From: Longispora albida DSM 44784
GTDB taxonomy: Bacteria > Actinomycetota > Actinomycetes > Mycobacteriales > Micromonosporaceae
DNA length: 64,000 nt
Direction of reading: 5' to 3'
Assembly (NCBI RefSeq): GCF_000379825.1
Contig: NZ_KB903814.1
Coordinates: forward strand, 310,001-374,000
Shown: positions 51,233-59,485 of the stretch, in pieces
Layout of the letters: every line of letters starts with the position of its first letter
Position numbering within the stretch: position 1 is the stretch's first letter
Translations under genes and position numbers: made by a program
The notes under the pieces: generated by a model
Told to the model about the DNA's origin: nothing
The model's input: only the letters and a program-made list of their open reading frames with translations
Databases searched by the model: none

Positions 51233-52297
51233 CTAGTACTGGACGGCGATGGTGCGGGCCTGGCCGTCGATCCGGACCAGCCCGCCGAACGGGATGATCA
51301 CCTGAGGGTCGGTGTGCCCGAGGTCCAGGTCGAAGACGATCGTCGCGTCCGGGTTGTACGCCGCCATCGCCTCCAGGACCGCGCCGCGCTGCTCGGCGGC
51401 GAAGCTCTCCCGCTCGGCGAGGGTCGTCTGGTTCCGGATGTGCCAGGCCTTCGGGCGGCCCATCAGGAGCGCGGAGAACCGGCCGAGCAGGCCGCGCTCC
51501 CCGAGGTTACGGAGCGTGCGGAACACCTCGCCGGCGCCCGGCATCTCCTCACTGGTCTCCAGGAACAGGACGTGCCCGTCCACGTCGCCCGGCGCGGGCA
51601 TCGCCACGTCCGCCATCGCCAGCCAGGCGACGATCTCCAGGCAGCCGCCCCACGCCGGGGCCTCGATCACCCGGTCCGCCGGCTGGTGCCAGCTCCAGCC
51701 CGCCGAGGGGCGCGCAACCGGTTCGGTACCAAGGGCTGCGACGTCAGCCCAGCTCCCCGGCTGGTCGGAGAACGCGGCGGGCTCGGGCAGCTCGTACCAG
51801 CCCGGCTCGAACAGCGCCGCGCGCAGCGAGGCCATGCTGACCGGGTGCGTCGCCCCGCCCCGGCCCAGGTGCACCATGATCGAGCCACCGTGGAACCCGA
51901 CGACGCCGGCCTGCCACAGGAACGCGAGCAGGTTCGTGTTGTCGGAGTACCCGAAGAAGGGTTTCGGATTCGCGCGCAGCAGGCCGGCGTCGAGGTGCTT
52001 GAGGACGGTGATCTGGTCGTCGCCGCCGATCACCGACAGGATCGCCGTGATCTCCGGGTCGGCGAACGCGGCGTGCAGGTCCCGCGCCCGGTCGGCGGGT
52101 GAGGCGTGCGGATCCCGCGTCGTCGGGTACTCCACCGGCACCAGCCCCAGCTCGTCCCGCAGCCGGGCGATACCCAGCTCGTGGACGTGCGGGAAGGTGT
52201 GCGGCAGCCGGCCGGTCGATGGCGACACGATCGCCACCCGGTCGCCGGGCTTCGGCTTGGGCGGGTAGACGCGCGCGCTGGGCGATTCGGTAACCAT
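51233..52297 (-). CDS. S66 family peptidase (LD-carboxypeptidase/MccF-like)
   Basis: A 354-residue serine peptidase of family S66. The nucleophile Ser is in FFGYSDNTNLLAFL (about residue 112), the Glu in GHVLFLETSEE (about 240) and the His in LDLGHTDPQVIIPFGGL (about 330). GDRVAIVSPSTGRLP opens the fold. S66 includes murein LD-carboxypeptidases and MccF enzymes that inactivate microcin-like peptidyl-nucleotides; length and the GHTDPQ ending suit the MccF side. The ATG at 52297 (MVTESPSARV) follows TACTGT by eight bases, a possible near-leaderless start. Terminated by the hairpin at 51190. Confidence 0.9.
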   Translation of the reverse strand: MVTESPSARVYPPKPKPGDRVAIVSPSTGRLPHTFPHVHELGIARLRDELGLVPVEYPTTRDPHASPADRARDLHAAFADPEITAILSVIGGDDQITVLKHLDAGLLRANPKPFFGYSDNTNLLAFLWQAGVVGFHGGSIMVHLGRGGATHPVSMASLRAALFEPGWYELPEPAAFSDQPGSWADVAALGTEPVARPSAGWSWHQPADRVIEAPAWGGCLEIVAWLAMADVAMPAPGDVDGHVLFLETSEEMPGAGEVFRTLRNLGERGLLGRFSALLMGRPKAWHIRNQTTLAERESFAAEQRGAVLEAMAAYNPDATIVFDLDLGHTDPQVIIPFGGLVRIDGQARTIAVQY

Positions 52298-52461
52298 GCC
52301 CGCACACAGTAGTGACCGCCTCCGGCATCCAGGCGAGCGCCGTAGCCGGGCTTTATACCTGGTCACGCCGTCGGATAGACGACAATCGACGGCCAGCTAT
52401 GGCGTGGTTACCCTGGGGCTCGGGGGAGCCGGGTTGCGGGGGTTGCCACAGAGGAGAACCG

Positions 52462-53076
52462 TTGATTCGCACCGTGCTCGGACATGAACAGACGCTCTGG
52501 CGCGGCGCTCTCGGTACTGTGGTCGGCGGCGAGGAGGACCTGGTGGTCGTCGCCGAGGCCGGCCTGACCGACGAGGTCCTGGCGGTGGCTCTCGCCCAGC
52601 GGCCCGGTGTGGTGGTGCTCGATGTCGCGCTGCCGGGCTCTGTCGACGTCGACGGCCTGTGCGAGACGCTGTGCGTGGCGCTGCCCGAGTCCGGGATCCT
52701 CGTCCTGGTGGACCGGCGGACCGGCCCGGGTGTCGCCGGCAACCTGACGCGGATGGCCCCGCGGGTGGGCCTGCTGGCCACGGACGCCTCGCCCCGGCAG
52801 CTCGTGGACAGCATCCGGGAACTCGCGGCCGGCCGGCCGGTACTCGACATCGAGTTCGCGGTGGCCGCGCTGTCGGCGGACAGCAATCCCCTCACCGACC
52901 GTGAGCGCCAGGTACTCCGTAAGGCGATCGACGGGTCACCGGCGCGGGAGATCGCGGCCGAGTTGTTCCTCAGCACCGGTACGGTCCGCAACTACCTGTC
53001 CAGCGCCGTGGCGAAGATCGGCGGGCGCAACCGGATCGAGGCTATCCGGATCGCTCAGGACGCCGGCTGGGTCTGA
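52462..53076 (+). CDS. RamR/AmfR-like orphan response regulator
   Basis: A 204-residue LuxR-class response regulator adjacent to the lanthipeptide genes; its homologues RamR/AmfR activate ramC transcription. The receiver has the phospho-acceptor-position Asp in PGVVVLDVALPG, but the acidic pair is reduced (VLGHEQ) and the switch Lys is missing (GLLATDASPRQL), so it is an atypical receiver. The HTH is NPLTDRERQVLRKAIDG then REIAAELFLSTGTVRNYLSS. TTG at 52462 is chosen: GAGGAG is five bases upstream and IRTVLGHEQ follows as in relatives. Its last 22 bases overlap the 3' end of the convergent exporter gene. Confidence 0.9.
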   Translation: MIRTVLGHEQTLWRGALGTVVGGEEDLVVVAEAGLTDEVLAVALAQRPGVVVLDVALPGSVDVDGLCETLCVALPESGILVLVDRRTGPGVAGNLTRMAPRVGLLATDASPRQLVDSIRELAAGRPVLDIEFAVAALSADSNPLTDRERQVLRKAIDGSPAREIAAELFLSTGTVRNYLSSAVAKIGGRNRIEAIRIAQDAGWV

Positions 53077-54731
53077 TCGGCGCCCGCGTGCCAGTGGCCG
53101 AGGAGTTCGCGGTACAGGGGCGAGGTGGCCACGAGCGTGTCGTGTGTGCCTGCCACGGCCGTCGAGCCGTCGAGGACGAGCACTCTGCGGGCTCGCAGTG
53201 CCGAGCTCATCCGGTGCGCGATCACGACGAGGGTCCCGCCCCGGGCCGCGAAGGCCGCCTCGGCGTGCCGTTCGGCTACGGGGTCGAGGTGGCAGGTGGC
53301 TTCGTCGAGGACGACGAGGGGCGCGCCGGCGAGGTAGGCGCGGGTGAGGGCGAGCAGCTGGCGTTCTCCCGCTGACAGCTCCGCCGGGGTGACGTGCCCG
53401 GTGAGGCCGCCGAGGCGGGCCACGAGGTCTGCGGCTCCGACGGCGCGCGCCGCGGTCAGGAGTTCGGCGTCGATCGCGTCCGGGCGCAGGTAACAGAGAT
53501 TTGCTCTGACGGTGTCGCTGAAGACGTACGCCTCCTGGGGGATCAGCACGCGCATGCCTGCTGGCAGGCGGGTTACCGTGCCGTGTTGTGGCTCCAGCAT
53601 GCCGCAGAGCAGACCGGCCAGTGTGGACTTCCCGGCTCCGCTGGCGCCCACCACCGCCAGGTACTCACCTTCGGGCAGGTCGAGGGTGAGGTCGCGGAGG
53701 ACAGGCTCGGAGTGCGGGCCGTAGCGGAACGTGAGACCTCGAAGCGATACGGCGTAGCCATCACTCTCAGGCGTGCTGCGTGGTGGCGTGGGTGCGGCGG
53801 CTGAGGTGTCGAGGATCCGCGCCAGGGTGACGACGAAGCGCAGGCCACCGCCGCCGAGGCCGTGCACGAGCGCGCCGAGGGCGGGCTGGAGTCCAGTGAG
53901 GACATACGTGAGCCCGCCGAGGATCGCACCCGTCGTGAGGCCCTGACCGGCCAGCCACGGACCGCCGAGCAGCAGGGCGAGCAGCGGACCCCAGCCGCCC
54001 ACGGCGAAGCAGAGCGTGCGGAGCGCGGCCACCTTCGCCAGCGCCCGTTCGGCGGCTGCCTGCCGGGCGATCGGCCCGGCGGTGAGCGCGCGGGCGTGGT
54101 CCTGGCCGCCGCAGCCGGCGATGTCGCGGGCACCGGCGATGACGCGGCCCGCCACGACAGAGAGCCGCTCATCGGATTCCACATAGGCCCGCTGCCGGGC
54201 GGCAGCCAGGTTCAGCGTCACCGCGAACAGGCCCAGGCCGAGCAGGAACGGCGGAACGACCAGCAGCAGGATGCCAGGGGCGAGGGACGCGAGTCCGGCC
54301 AGCGCTCCGAGTACGGTGACCACGAAGCCACGGAGCACGACGATGATCCCCGCGTAGGTGTCCCGGACGATCTCGACCTGGTGCGTGAGCCTGGCTACCG
54401 CGCCGTCCTCCGGGTGCCCTGCCGATCCTCGTCGTAGTGCTCCGCCGACGACGTGCCGGACGAGCTGGTCGCGGAAGGGCTCGACGAGTTCGCCGAGGCG
54501 CCGGTACACCTGGCGGGCGCCGAGCGCGCCGATCCCGCAGGCCGCCAGCAGCGCACCGAGCCAGGCGAGCCCGGTCAGCGGTTCGCCTGCGAGGAAGCCG
54601 TCGTCGACGGCGCGGGCGATCGCCAGCCCCGAGAGGGCGGCAGGCAGTGCCTCCGGGATCGACCAGCCCAGGAACGCCGCGGCCGGGCGGCGGCGTAGTG
54701 ACCGGGCGGCGCAGGCCAGTTCGCGTCTCAT
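53055..54731 (-). CDS. ramB: ABC exporter of the lanthipeptide locus, second subunit
   Basis: A 558-residue fused TMD-NBD half-transporter. Five to six hydrophobic helices fill residues 1-300 (GILLLVVPPFLLGLGLFAVT). NBD motifs: Walker A VVGASGAGKSTLAGLL (about residue 365), signature ELSAGERQLLALTRAYL, Walker B APLVVLDEATCHLD and switch His VIAHRM. It should form a heterodimer with the upstream subunit to export the modified peptide. Starts at 54731, overlapping the ramA-like stop by four bases (ATGA). Convergent with ramR, overlapping by 22 bases. Symbol assigned from locus order and family, not from alignment. Confidence 0.88.
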   Translation of the reverse strand: MRRELACAARSLRRRPAAAFLGWSIPEALPAALSGLAIARAVDDGFLAGEPLTGLAWLGALLAACGIGALGARQVYRRLGELVEPFRDQLVRHVVGGALRRGSAGHPEDGAVARLTHQVEIVRDTYAGIIVVLRGFVVTVLGALAGLASLAPGILLLVVPPFLLGLGLFAVTLNLAAARQRAYVESDERLSVVAGRVIAGARDIAGCGGQDHARALTAGPIARQAAAERALAKVAALRTLCFAVGGWGPLLALLLGGPWLAGQGLTTGAILGGLTYVLTGLQPALGALVHGLGGGGLRFVVTLARILDTSAAAPTPPRSTPESDGYAVSLRGLTFRYGPHSEPVLRDLTLDLPEGEYLAVVGASGAGKSTLAGLLCGMLEPQHGTVTRLPAGMRVLIPQEAYVFSDTVRANLCYLRPDAIDAELLTAARAVGAADLVARLGGLTGHVTPAELSAGERQLLALTRAYLAGAPLVVLDEATCHLDPVAERHAEAAFAARGGTLVVIAHRMSSALRARRVLVLDGSTAVAGTHDTLVATSPLYRELLGHWHAGADQTQPAS

Positions 54732-56353
54732 CCGTACACCGCGCGGTACTCGGGATCTGCCCACAGCACCACGTGCGGGCCGGCTTTCCTGACGCGGCCG
54801 CCGTCCAGCCAGACGACCAGGTCGGCGCGGGCGGCTGTCGAGACCCGGTGCGTGACGATGAGCCTGGTCCGGTGGCCGTGGTCCTCGGTGAGGGTGCGGC
54901 TGATGCGCATCTCGGTCACGGTGTCCAGGCTGGACGTCGCGTCGTCGAGGACGAGGAGCCGGTCGGCGTGCCAGGCCCGGGCCAGGCCGAGCCGCTGCGC
55001 CTCACCGCCGGACATGGGCGCGTCCGCGAGCGCCGTGCCGTAGCCCTCCGGGAGCCGCGTGATGAAGTCGTGCGCACGGGTGGCTTCCGCTGCGGCGCGG
55101 AACGACGGGCGGCCCATGCCGATCGCGTCCGCGATGGTGTCCCCGACGAGCACCGGGCGTTCGAAGGCGCAGCCGATCCGTGACCGCAGCTCGGCCCGGC
55201 TCAGTTCGGCAAGCGGCACGCCGTCCAGCAGGATCTCGCCGGAGTGGGGGTCGCGCAGCCGCGCGGCGAGTGCCGCCAGGGCCGATTTCCCGGCGCCGGA
55301 TCTGCCGACGACGGCCACGGCCAGGCCGCCGGGCAGTTCCAGGTCGATGCGCAGTCCCGGCACGCTCACCCCACGGAAAACCAATCTTCCTGTACCCGCT
55401 GGCAGCACCCGGTCCCCGTACCGGACGGGCGGGAGGGCTGTGATCTCACCGGCCCTGGCCGCGCCGGCCCTGGCCCTGGCGAACGCGCCGAGCAGCCCCG
55501 TGAGCCCGCCCAGCCCGGCACCCTGGGCCGCGTACTGGCCGGCCGCGAAGAGTTCCCCTGGCGTGATCCGGCCGTCCACCAGGGACAGTCCGCCGGTCGC
55601 GAGGACGGCGACGAGGACGAGCGGGCCGGCGATGGTGCCCTGCGCTCCGGTACGGGCCAGGACGCGCCACACTCGGGTGCCGTGCTCGTGCAGCTCGGGC
55701 AGTGGCCGCAGGATCCGCCGTTCTTCCAGCTCGGCGGTACCGGAGGCGGCGATCGTGCGGATGCCGGCCAGCGCCTCGGCGAGCCGTCCGGCGATGTGGC
55801 CCTGCACCGTCAGGTACCGGCTGGCCGCTTCCGCTGTCCGCTGGCTGAACGTCCGCAGCACGAGTGCCACCAGGCCCAGCCCGGCGAGGAACGCGACGGC
55901 CAGCCACGGATCGAGGACAGCGAGCAGGCCCAGGCTGCCGACCGGCGGCAGGACGGCCGCGCCCAGCACCATCAGGCTAGGCCCGGCCTGCGCGGCGGTG
56001 GCCGCGTTGCCCGACACCCGCGTGACCAGGTCCCCGGCCGCGAACGCCCGGCAGCGTTCCGGTTCGACGTCGAGCAGGTGCGACAGGAGCCGGCCCCGCA
56101 GCCAGGCGGTCGTGCTCGCGACACAGGCGGTGGAGGAGTACGTACCGGCGAGGTCGCAGGCGACGCTGACGGCGACGAGCGCGGCTGCCCAGGCCAGCCA
56201 GACCCGGGTACCGGTGCCGCTGGCCATGGCGTCGACGGCCCGGCCGAGCACGGCGGGCAACGCCAGGCCCGCCGCCGACCCGCCCAGCGAGGTGAGGGCG
56301 ATCAGGGGCAGCCAGCCGCCGCCGCGACGCGCGATCTCGCCGATGCCGGTCAC
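54728..56353 (-). CDS. ramA: ABC exporter of the lanthipeptide locus, first subunit
   Basis: A 541-residue fused TMD-NBD half-transporter. Helices span residues about 20-290 (VWLAWAAALVAVSVACDLAG, LAVAFLAGLGLVALVLRTF). NBD: Walker A VVGRSGAGKSALAALAA (about residue 350), signature PMSGGEAQRLGLARA, Walker B LLVLDDATSSLD, and switch His IVTHRV. The GTG at 56353 has GAGGAG five bases upstream. It lies 75 bases after ramS, separated by a 15-bp hairpin, so its expression is probably lower than that of ramC-ramS. Works with RamB to export the lanthipeptide. Confidence 0.88.
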   Translation of the reverse strand: MTGIGEIARRGGGWLPLIALTSLGGSAAGLALPAVLGRAVDAMASGTGTRVWLAWAAALVAVSVACDLAGTYSSTACVASTTAWLRGRLLSHLLDVEPERCRAFAAGDLVTRVSGNAATAAQAGPSLMVLGAAVLPPVGSLGLLAVLDPWLAVAFLAGLGLVALVLRTFSQRTAEAASRYLTVQGHIAGRLAEALAGIRTIAASGTAELEERRILRPLPELHEHGTRVWRVLARTGAQGTIAGPLVLVAVLATGGLSLVDGRITPGELFAAGQYAAQGAGLGGLTGLLGAFARARAGAARAGEITALPPVRYGDRVLPAGTGRLVFRGVSVPGLRIDLELPGGLAVAVVGRSGAGKSALAALAARLRDPHSGEILLDGVPLAELSRAELRSRIGCAFERPVLVGDTIADAIGMGRPSFRAAAEATRAHDFITRLPEGYGTALADAPMSGGEAQRLGLARAWHADRLLVLDDATSSLDTVTEMRISRTLTEDHGHRTRLIVTHRVSTAARADLVVWLDGGRVRKAGPHVVLWADPEYRAVYG

Positions 56354-56373
56354 ATAGACTCCTCTGTTACGGC

Positions 56374-56410
56374 AGCGGCCCCGGACGAGCGTGAATCGTC
56401 CGGGGCCGCT
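56374..56410 (-). terminator. 15-bp hairpin between ramS and ramA: partial terminator
   Basis: AGCGGCCCCGGACGA (56374-56388) pairs perfectly with 56396-56410; seven-base loop; no T-run. It starts 19 bases after the ramS stop. It may stop most transcripts, keeping precursor mRNA in excess over exporter mRNA, or stabilise the ramCS 3' end. Confidence 0.75.
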
Positions 56411-56428
56411 GTCAGCACACCGCAGGTA

Positions 56429-56575
56429 CTAGTGGCAGATCAGCACGCTGAGGCCGCTGGAGCCACCGCACAGGGTGACGCTCAGGTTGCTCGGGCAGCT
56501 GTGGCCGCTGGTGCTGCTGCCGCCACCGCGGGTCTGCGGCGGGGTCTGCATGCCCTGCAGGTCAAGAAGTGCCAT
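56429..56575 (-). CDS. ramS: Class III lanthipeptide precursor, SapB/AmfS-like
   Basis: A 48-residue precursor. The leader MALLDLQGMQTP carries the LLDLQ box recognised by class III synthetases and is nearly identical to SapB/AmfS leaders. The core holds two Ser-x-x-Ser-x-x-x-Cys units, SNLSVTLC (residues 29-36) and SGLSVLIC (40-47), each expected to form a lanthionine or labionin ring after Ser dehydration. Unlike SapB the core also has an N-terminal STSGHSC segment with a third Cys (27) and extra Ser/Thr. GGGAG lies six bases before the ATG. It starts 10 bases after ramC. The mature product is probably an amphiphilic surfactant for aerial hyphae. Confidence 0.93.
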   Translation of the reverse strand: MALLDLQGMQTPPQTRGGGSSTSGHSCPSNLSVTLCGGSSGLSVLICH

Positions 56576-56585
56576 CTCGTACTCC

Positions 56586-59180
56586 CTAGTTGTGTGGTGA
56601 GCCCGCACCGGACGGCGCGGGAGCCTGTGGGGCCGGTACCGGCCCGAGGAACGGAGCCGCCACCGGCTCGTCGTGCAGTACCGTGCCCAGCGCGAGCAGC
56701 ACGCCAGCCGTACCGGTGGCCAGATCCATCGACAACCGCAGCAGCCCGGTACCGGGGAAGGCCATGCCCCCGCCGTAGGGCAGCGCGTGCCAGGCCAGCC
56801 CGCGTACCTGCCGCCGGACGAGCGGGTCGGCGAGCCGGTCGCCCGGCCGCGCCGCGAGGTAGTGCAGGACGCCGGCCCGGCCGGAGAACAGCCCCGGCAG
56901 GATGTACATCGGCGAGCTGGCCGCCAGCTCGATACCCCGGCTGGCCTCCGCGAACTGCTCGTCGGGCCGGCGCGCCAGGTACTCGCCGAGCACCAAGCCG
57001 ATCCCGATGCTGCCGACGTCGAGGTACGGCATGGTCCGCCAGCCCTCGTCGACCTCCAGCACGCCGTTGTCCCGCACGCGGCACCGGCGCAGGTCAGCCC
57101 GGAGCGCCACGGCGGCCTGGTCGAGGTACCCGGAGTCGCCCGTGTCGTCGTAAGTGCGCAGGAGCAGCAGTGCCCGGCCGGCGCCACCGCGCATCAGCCC
57201 GGCGTACGGCTCCCGGCCGCCGCTCGTCGTGCCGCCCGTGTCGCGGTCGTTGTGCGCGGCGACCAGCTCGGCCGCACGGTGCGCGGCAGCCCGTAGCCTG
57301 GGGTCGCCGGTCTGGCCAGCCAGGTACAGCAGGTTCAGGCCCGCGCCGGCCAGGCCACCGGACAGGTCGGGGCCGAGCGCCTCCCAGTTCTCGCGGAGGA
57401 ACACGTCGACGGCGTCGAGGGCCTCCTGCCGGTACCCGAGCTCGCAGAGCGTGAACGCCGCGCCGTGCAGGCCGTCGTACAGGCCTAGGCGGGTGCCGGC
57501 GCGCGGGTTCGCGACCCGTTTCAGCAGCCATTCCTCGAACTGCGGGTACCGGCCGGCCCCGGTGGCCGCCAGCGCGTACAGGACACCGGACGCGCCGTGC
57601 GCCAGGCCCAGCCCGCCGACCTCGAACTGCTCCGGGTCGCCGGGGAACAGCCGGTCGTCACGGCCGGGCGTGGCACTGGCGACGATCGCGCGGGCCAGGT
57701 CGTCACGGAGCTGCGGCCAGCCCGCCGGGTCCGGTTCGATGCGCGGACTCGGGCCGGCCGTGACCTCCGGCGGGGCGATCAGGTCGACGGCAGGAGTGAG
57801 GAAGGCAGCAGGTACAGGAAAATGCTCTTGAATGATCTCGGCGTAGTGCCGGGCCTTGAGCCGGTGCAGCCACAGCAGGTTGGTCATCGGCAGGAACAAC
57901 GCCAGGCGCAGGCAGGCGAGAGAATACAGGTCCACATCGAAGCCGGTCATGGCGCGCGGAGCCGAGAAGCCCTGGTTGCCGAGGCCCGCCCGCTTGGCCT
58001 CCTCGACCGGCGAGGCGACCTCGAAATCCAGCAGAGTCACCCCGCCGTCGTCGCCGACCATGACGTTGAACAGGTGCAGGTCGCCATAGACCACGCCGCG
58101 CTCGTGCACGGCGGCGATCACGCTGGCCACCTGACGGTGGATGTCCATCGCCCAGGTGGTGTAGGCGTCGAAATCGTCCGGGCCTGCCAGCGGATCGGCC
58201 AGCGGATAGCGGCTGACGAGCGCCGCGCTGAGCACCTGCCCGCCCACGTGGTCCATCACCAGGAAACAGTGCTCGCCGACGGTCAGGAGGTCATGAGCGC
58301 GCGGAATGCCGGGAATGCCCTCCAGCCGGCGCAGCATCGCGAACTCGGCCTCCACCCGCCGCACCGCGTCCTGTCCCCACGCGTCCAGCCCGGCGTGCGG
58401 CCGGCCCTCCTTGAGGACCACCCGCTCCCCCGTCCTGGTGTCCTCGCCGGTGTAGATCCCGCCGCCGTTGGAGAAATGCAGAACACCATCGATCGTGTAC
58501 GGCAGATCGGCGACTGTCACCGCCGCGCGGGCAGCCAGGTGCGGGGCGAGAAACTCGGGCAGTGTCACCCACGGCGGCGTCTGGAACACCGGGTCACGCC
58601 GATCGGGCACGAGATTGCCGTCGGGATCAGCGATCGCGCCGACGACCTCGCCGGTAGCTTCGTCCACAGTGTACCGATTGACGAAGGCCCCGTAGCGCAC
58701 GTGCAACGGCCCGCTCCCCCACCGCAGATCCGTGAGGATGTACGGGTTGGGCACGCCATCGAGAATCCTGCCAAGCTCGGTCAGGATCGTCTCGCACCCG
58801 GCGTCATCGGCCGGGTAGATGGTGACGAGTTTCCCGCTGAACCCGCGCGGCGCGTACTTCGACAGCCGGGCCGTCAGCGCGCCCGCCGACCGCAGGAACT
58901 TGAAGCCGATCCCGCGCGGCACGCAGTAGTCCCACACCGCGTCGAGTACCTGATCGGCGCTGCCCAGCGCGGCCGAGGCGTGGATCTTCCAGCCCTGCTC
59001 CGGCAGCCGCCGGCCCCGCTGGGGGCGGAACACCAGCCAGTCGTCCTGCTCGTGCCGGTACCAGCCGTCCGGCAGCGCGCGATCGGCGACGGGGAACGAG
59101 GATCCGGCAGTGGCCTCCGAGTGCATGGCGTCGTAGAACGACGGATCCGCCATGCTGAATGCCTCATACCGGTCGTCCAT
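56586..59180 (-). CDS. ramC: Class III lanthipeptide synthetase (LanKC)
   Basis: An 864-residue three-domain enzyme. N-terminal lyase-like domain (about 1-200). Central Ser/Thr-kinase-like domain: Lys in GERVVLKEGRPH (about 256), catalytic loop GVVYGDLHLFNVMV (about 366) and metal Asp in VTLLDFEVAS (about 385). C-terminal LanC-like cyclase (about 530-840: LGLAHGASGVLYAL, GLYDGLHGAAFTL, GRAGVLHYLAARP) without the zinc Cys/His set of class I, as usual in class III. It phosphorylates precursor Ser, eliminates to dehydroalanine and cyclises with Cys. ATG at 59180 (MDDRYEAFS) with GAGGG six bases upstream; the longer open frame lacks homology. First gene of the operon. Confidence 0.95.
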   Translation of the reverse strand: MDDRYEAFSMADPSFYDAMHSEATAGSSFPVADRALPDGWYRHEQDDWLVFRPQRGRRLPEQGWKIHASAALGSADQVLDAVWDYCVPRGIGFKFLRSAGALTARLSKYAPRGFSGKLVTIYPADDAGCETILTELGRILDGVPNPYILTDLRWGSGPLHVRYGAFVNRYTVDEATGEVVGAIADPDGNLVPDRRDPVFQTPPWVTLPEFLAPHLAARAAVTVADLPYTIDGVLHFSNGGGIYTGEDTRTGERVVLKEGRPHAGLDAWGQDAVRRVEAEFAMLRRLEGIPGIPRAHDLLTVGEHCFLVMDHVGGQVLSAALVSRYPLADPLAGPDDFDAYTTWAMDIHRQVASVIAAVHERGVVYGDLHLFNVMVGDDGGVTLLDFEVASPVEEAKRAGLGNQGFSAPRAMTGFDVDLYSLACLRLALFLPMTNLLWLHRLKARHYAEIIQEHFPVPAAFLTPAVDLIAPPEVTAGPSPRIEPDPAGWPQLRDDLARAIVASATPGRDDRLFPGDPEQFEVGGLGLAHGASGVLYALAATGAGRYPQFEEWLLKRVANPRAGTRLGLYDGLHGAAFTLCELGYRQEALDAVDVFLRENWEALGPDLSGGLAGAGLNLLYLAGQTGDPRLRAAAHRAAELVAAHNDRDTGGTTSGGREPYAGLMRGGAGRALLLLRTYDDTGDSGYLDQAAVALRADLRRCRVRDNGVLEVDEGWRTMPYLDVGSIGIGLVLGEYLARRPDEQFAEASRGIELAASSPMYILPGLFSGRAGVLHYLAARPGDRLADPLVRRQVRGLAWHALPYGGGMAFPGTGLLRLSMDLATGTAGVLLALGTVLHDEPVAAPFLGPVPAPQAPAPSGAGSPHN

Positions 59181-59485
59181 GCCCAGCCCTCGTTTCCCGC
59201 CGACACTGCTGCCGCAATCCACTATCCGGGTACGGCTGGAGGGGAGATAGTGCGTGACGTCATGCTTCGGCCGTGAAGTCCTCATTGGATTTTCATGGGC
59301 TTTTCATGGCCGGAAAGAGGTTTGGCGCAGGTGGCCGGCTGGGTAGAAACCGCCGCCTTCGGACCCCACTCCCTTACTTCACCGACCCCAGCTCCCGCAA
59401 GAACCGTCCGGGTGATGTGACGCCCATTACCTACTCGCTAGTATCGTCAAGATTATCTATCTAAACACGACAGCTAGGGGCAGTA
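59181..59485. promoter_or_regulatory. Divergent control region of ramC and the DUF3068 gene
   Basis: No gene is seen in these 305 bases. TTTTCATGG occurs twice, 11 bases apart (59290-59298 and 59301-59309), one helical turn, about 110 bases upstream of ramC: a candidate activator site. TGACGTCA, a perfect palindrome, lies at 59254-59261. Toward the DUF3068 gene the sequence turns AT-rich. Confidence 0.45.
59416..59444 (+). promoter_or_regulatory. Candidate promoter of the DUF3068 gene
   Basis: TGTGAC (59416-59421), 17 bases, TAGTAT (59439-59444), in an AT-rich stretch about 40 bases before the start codon. Confidence 0.4.
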
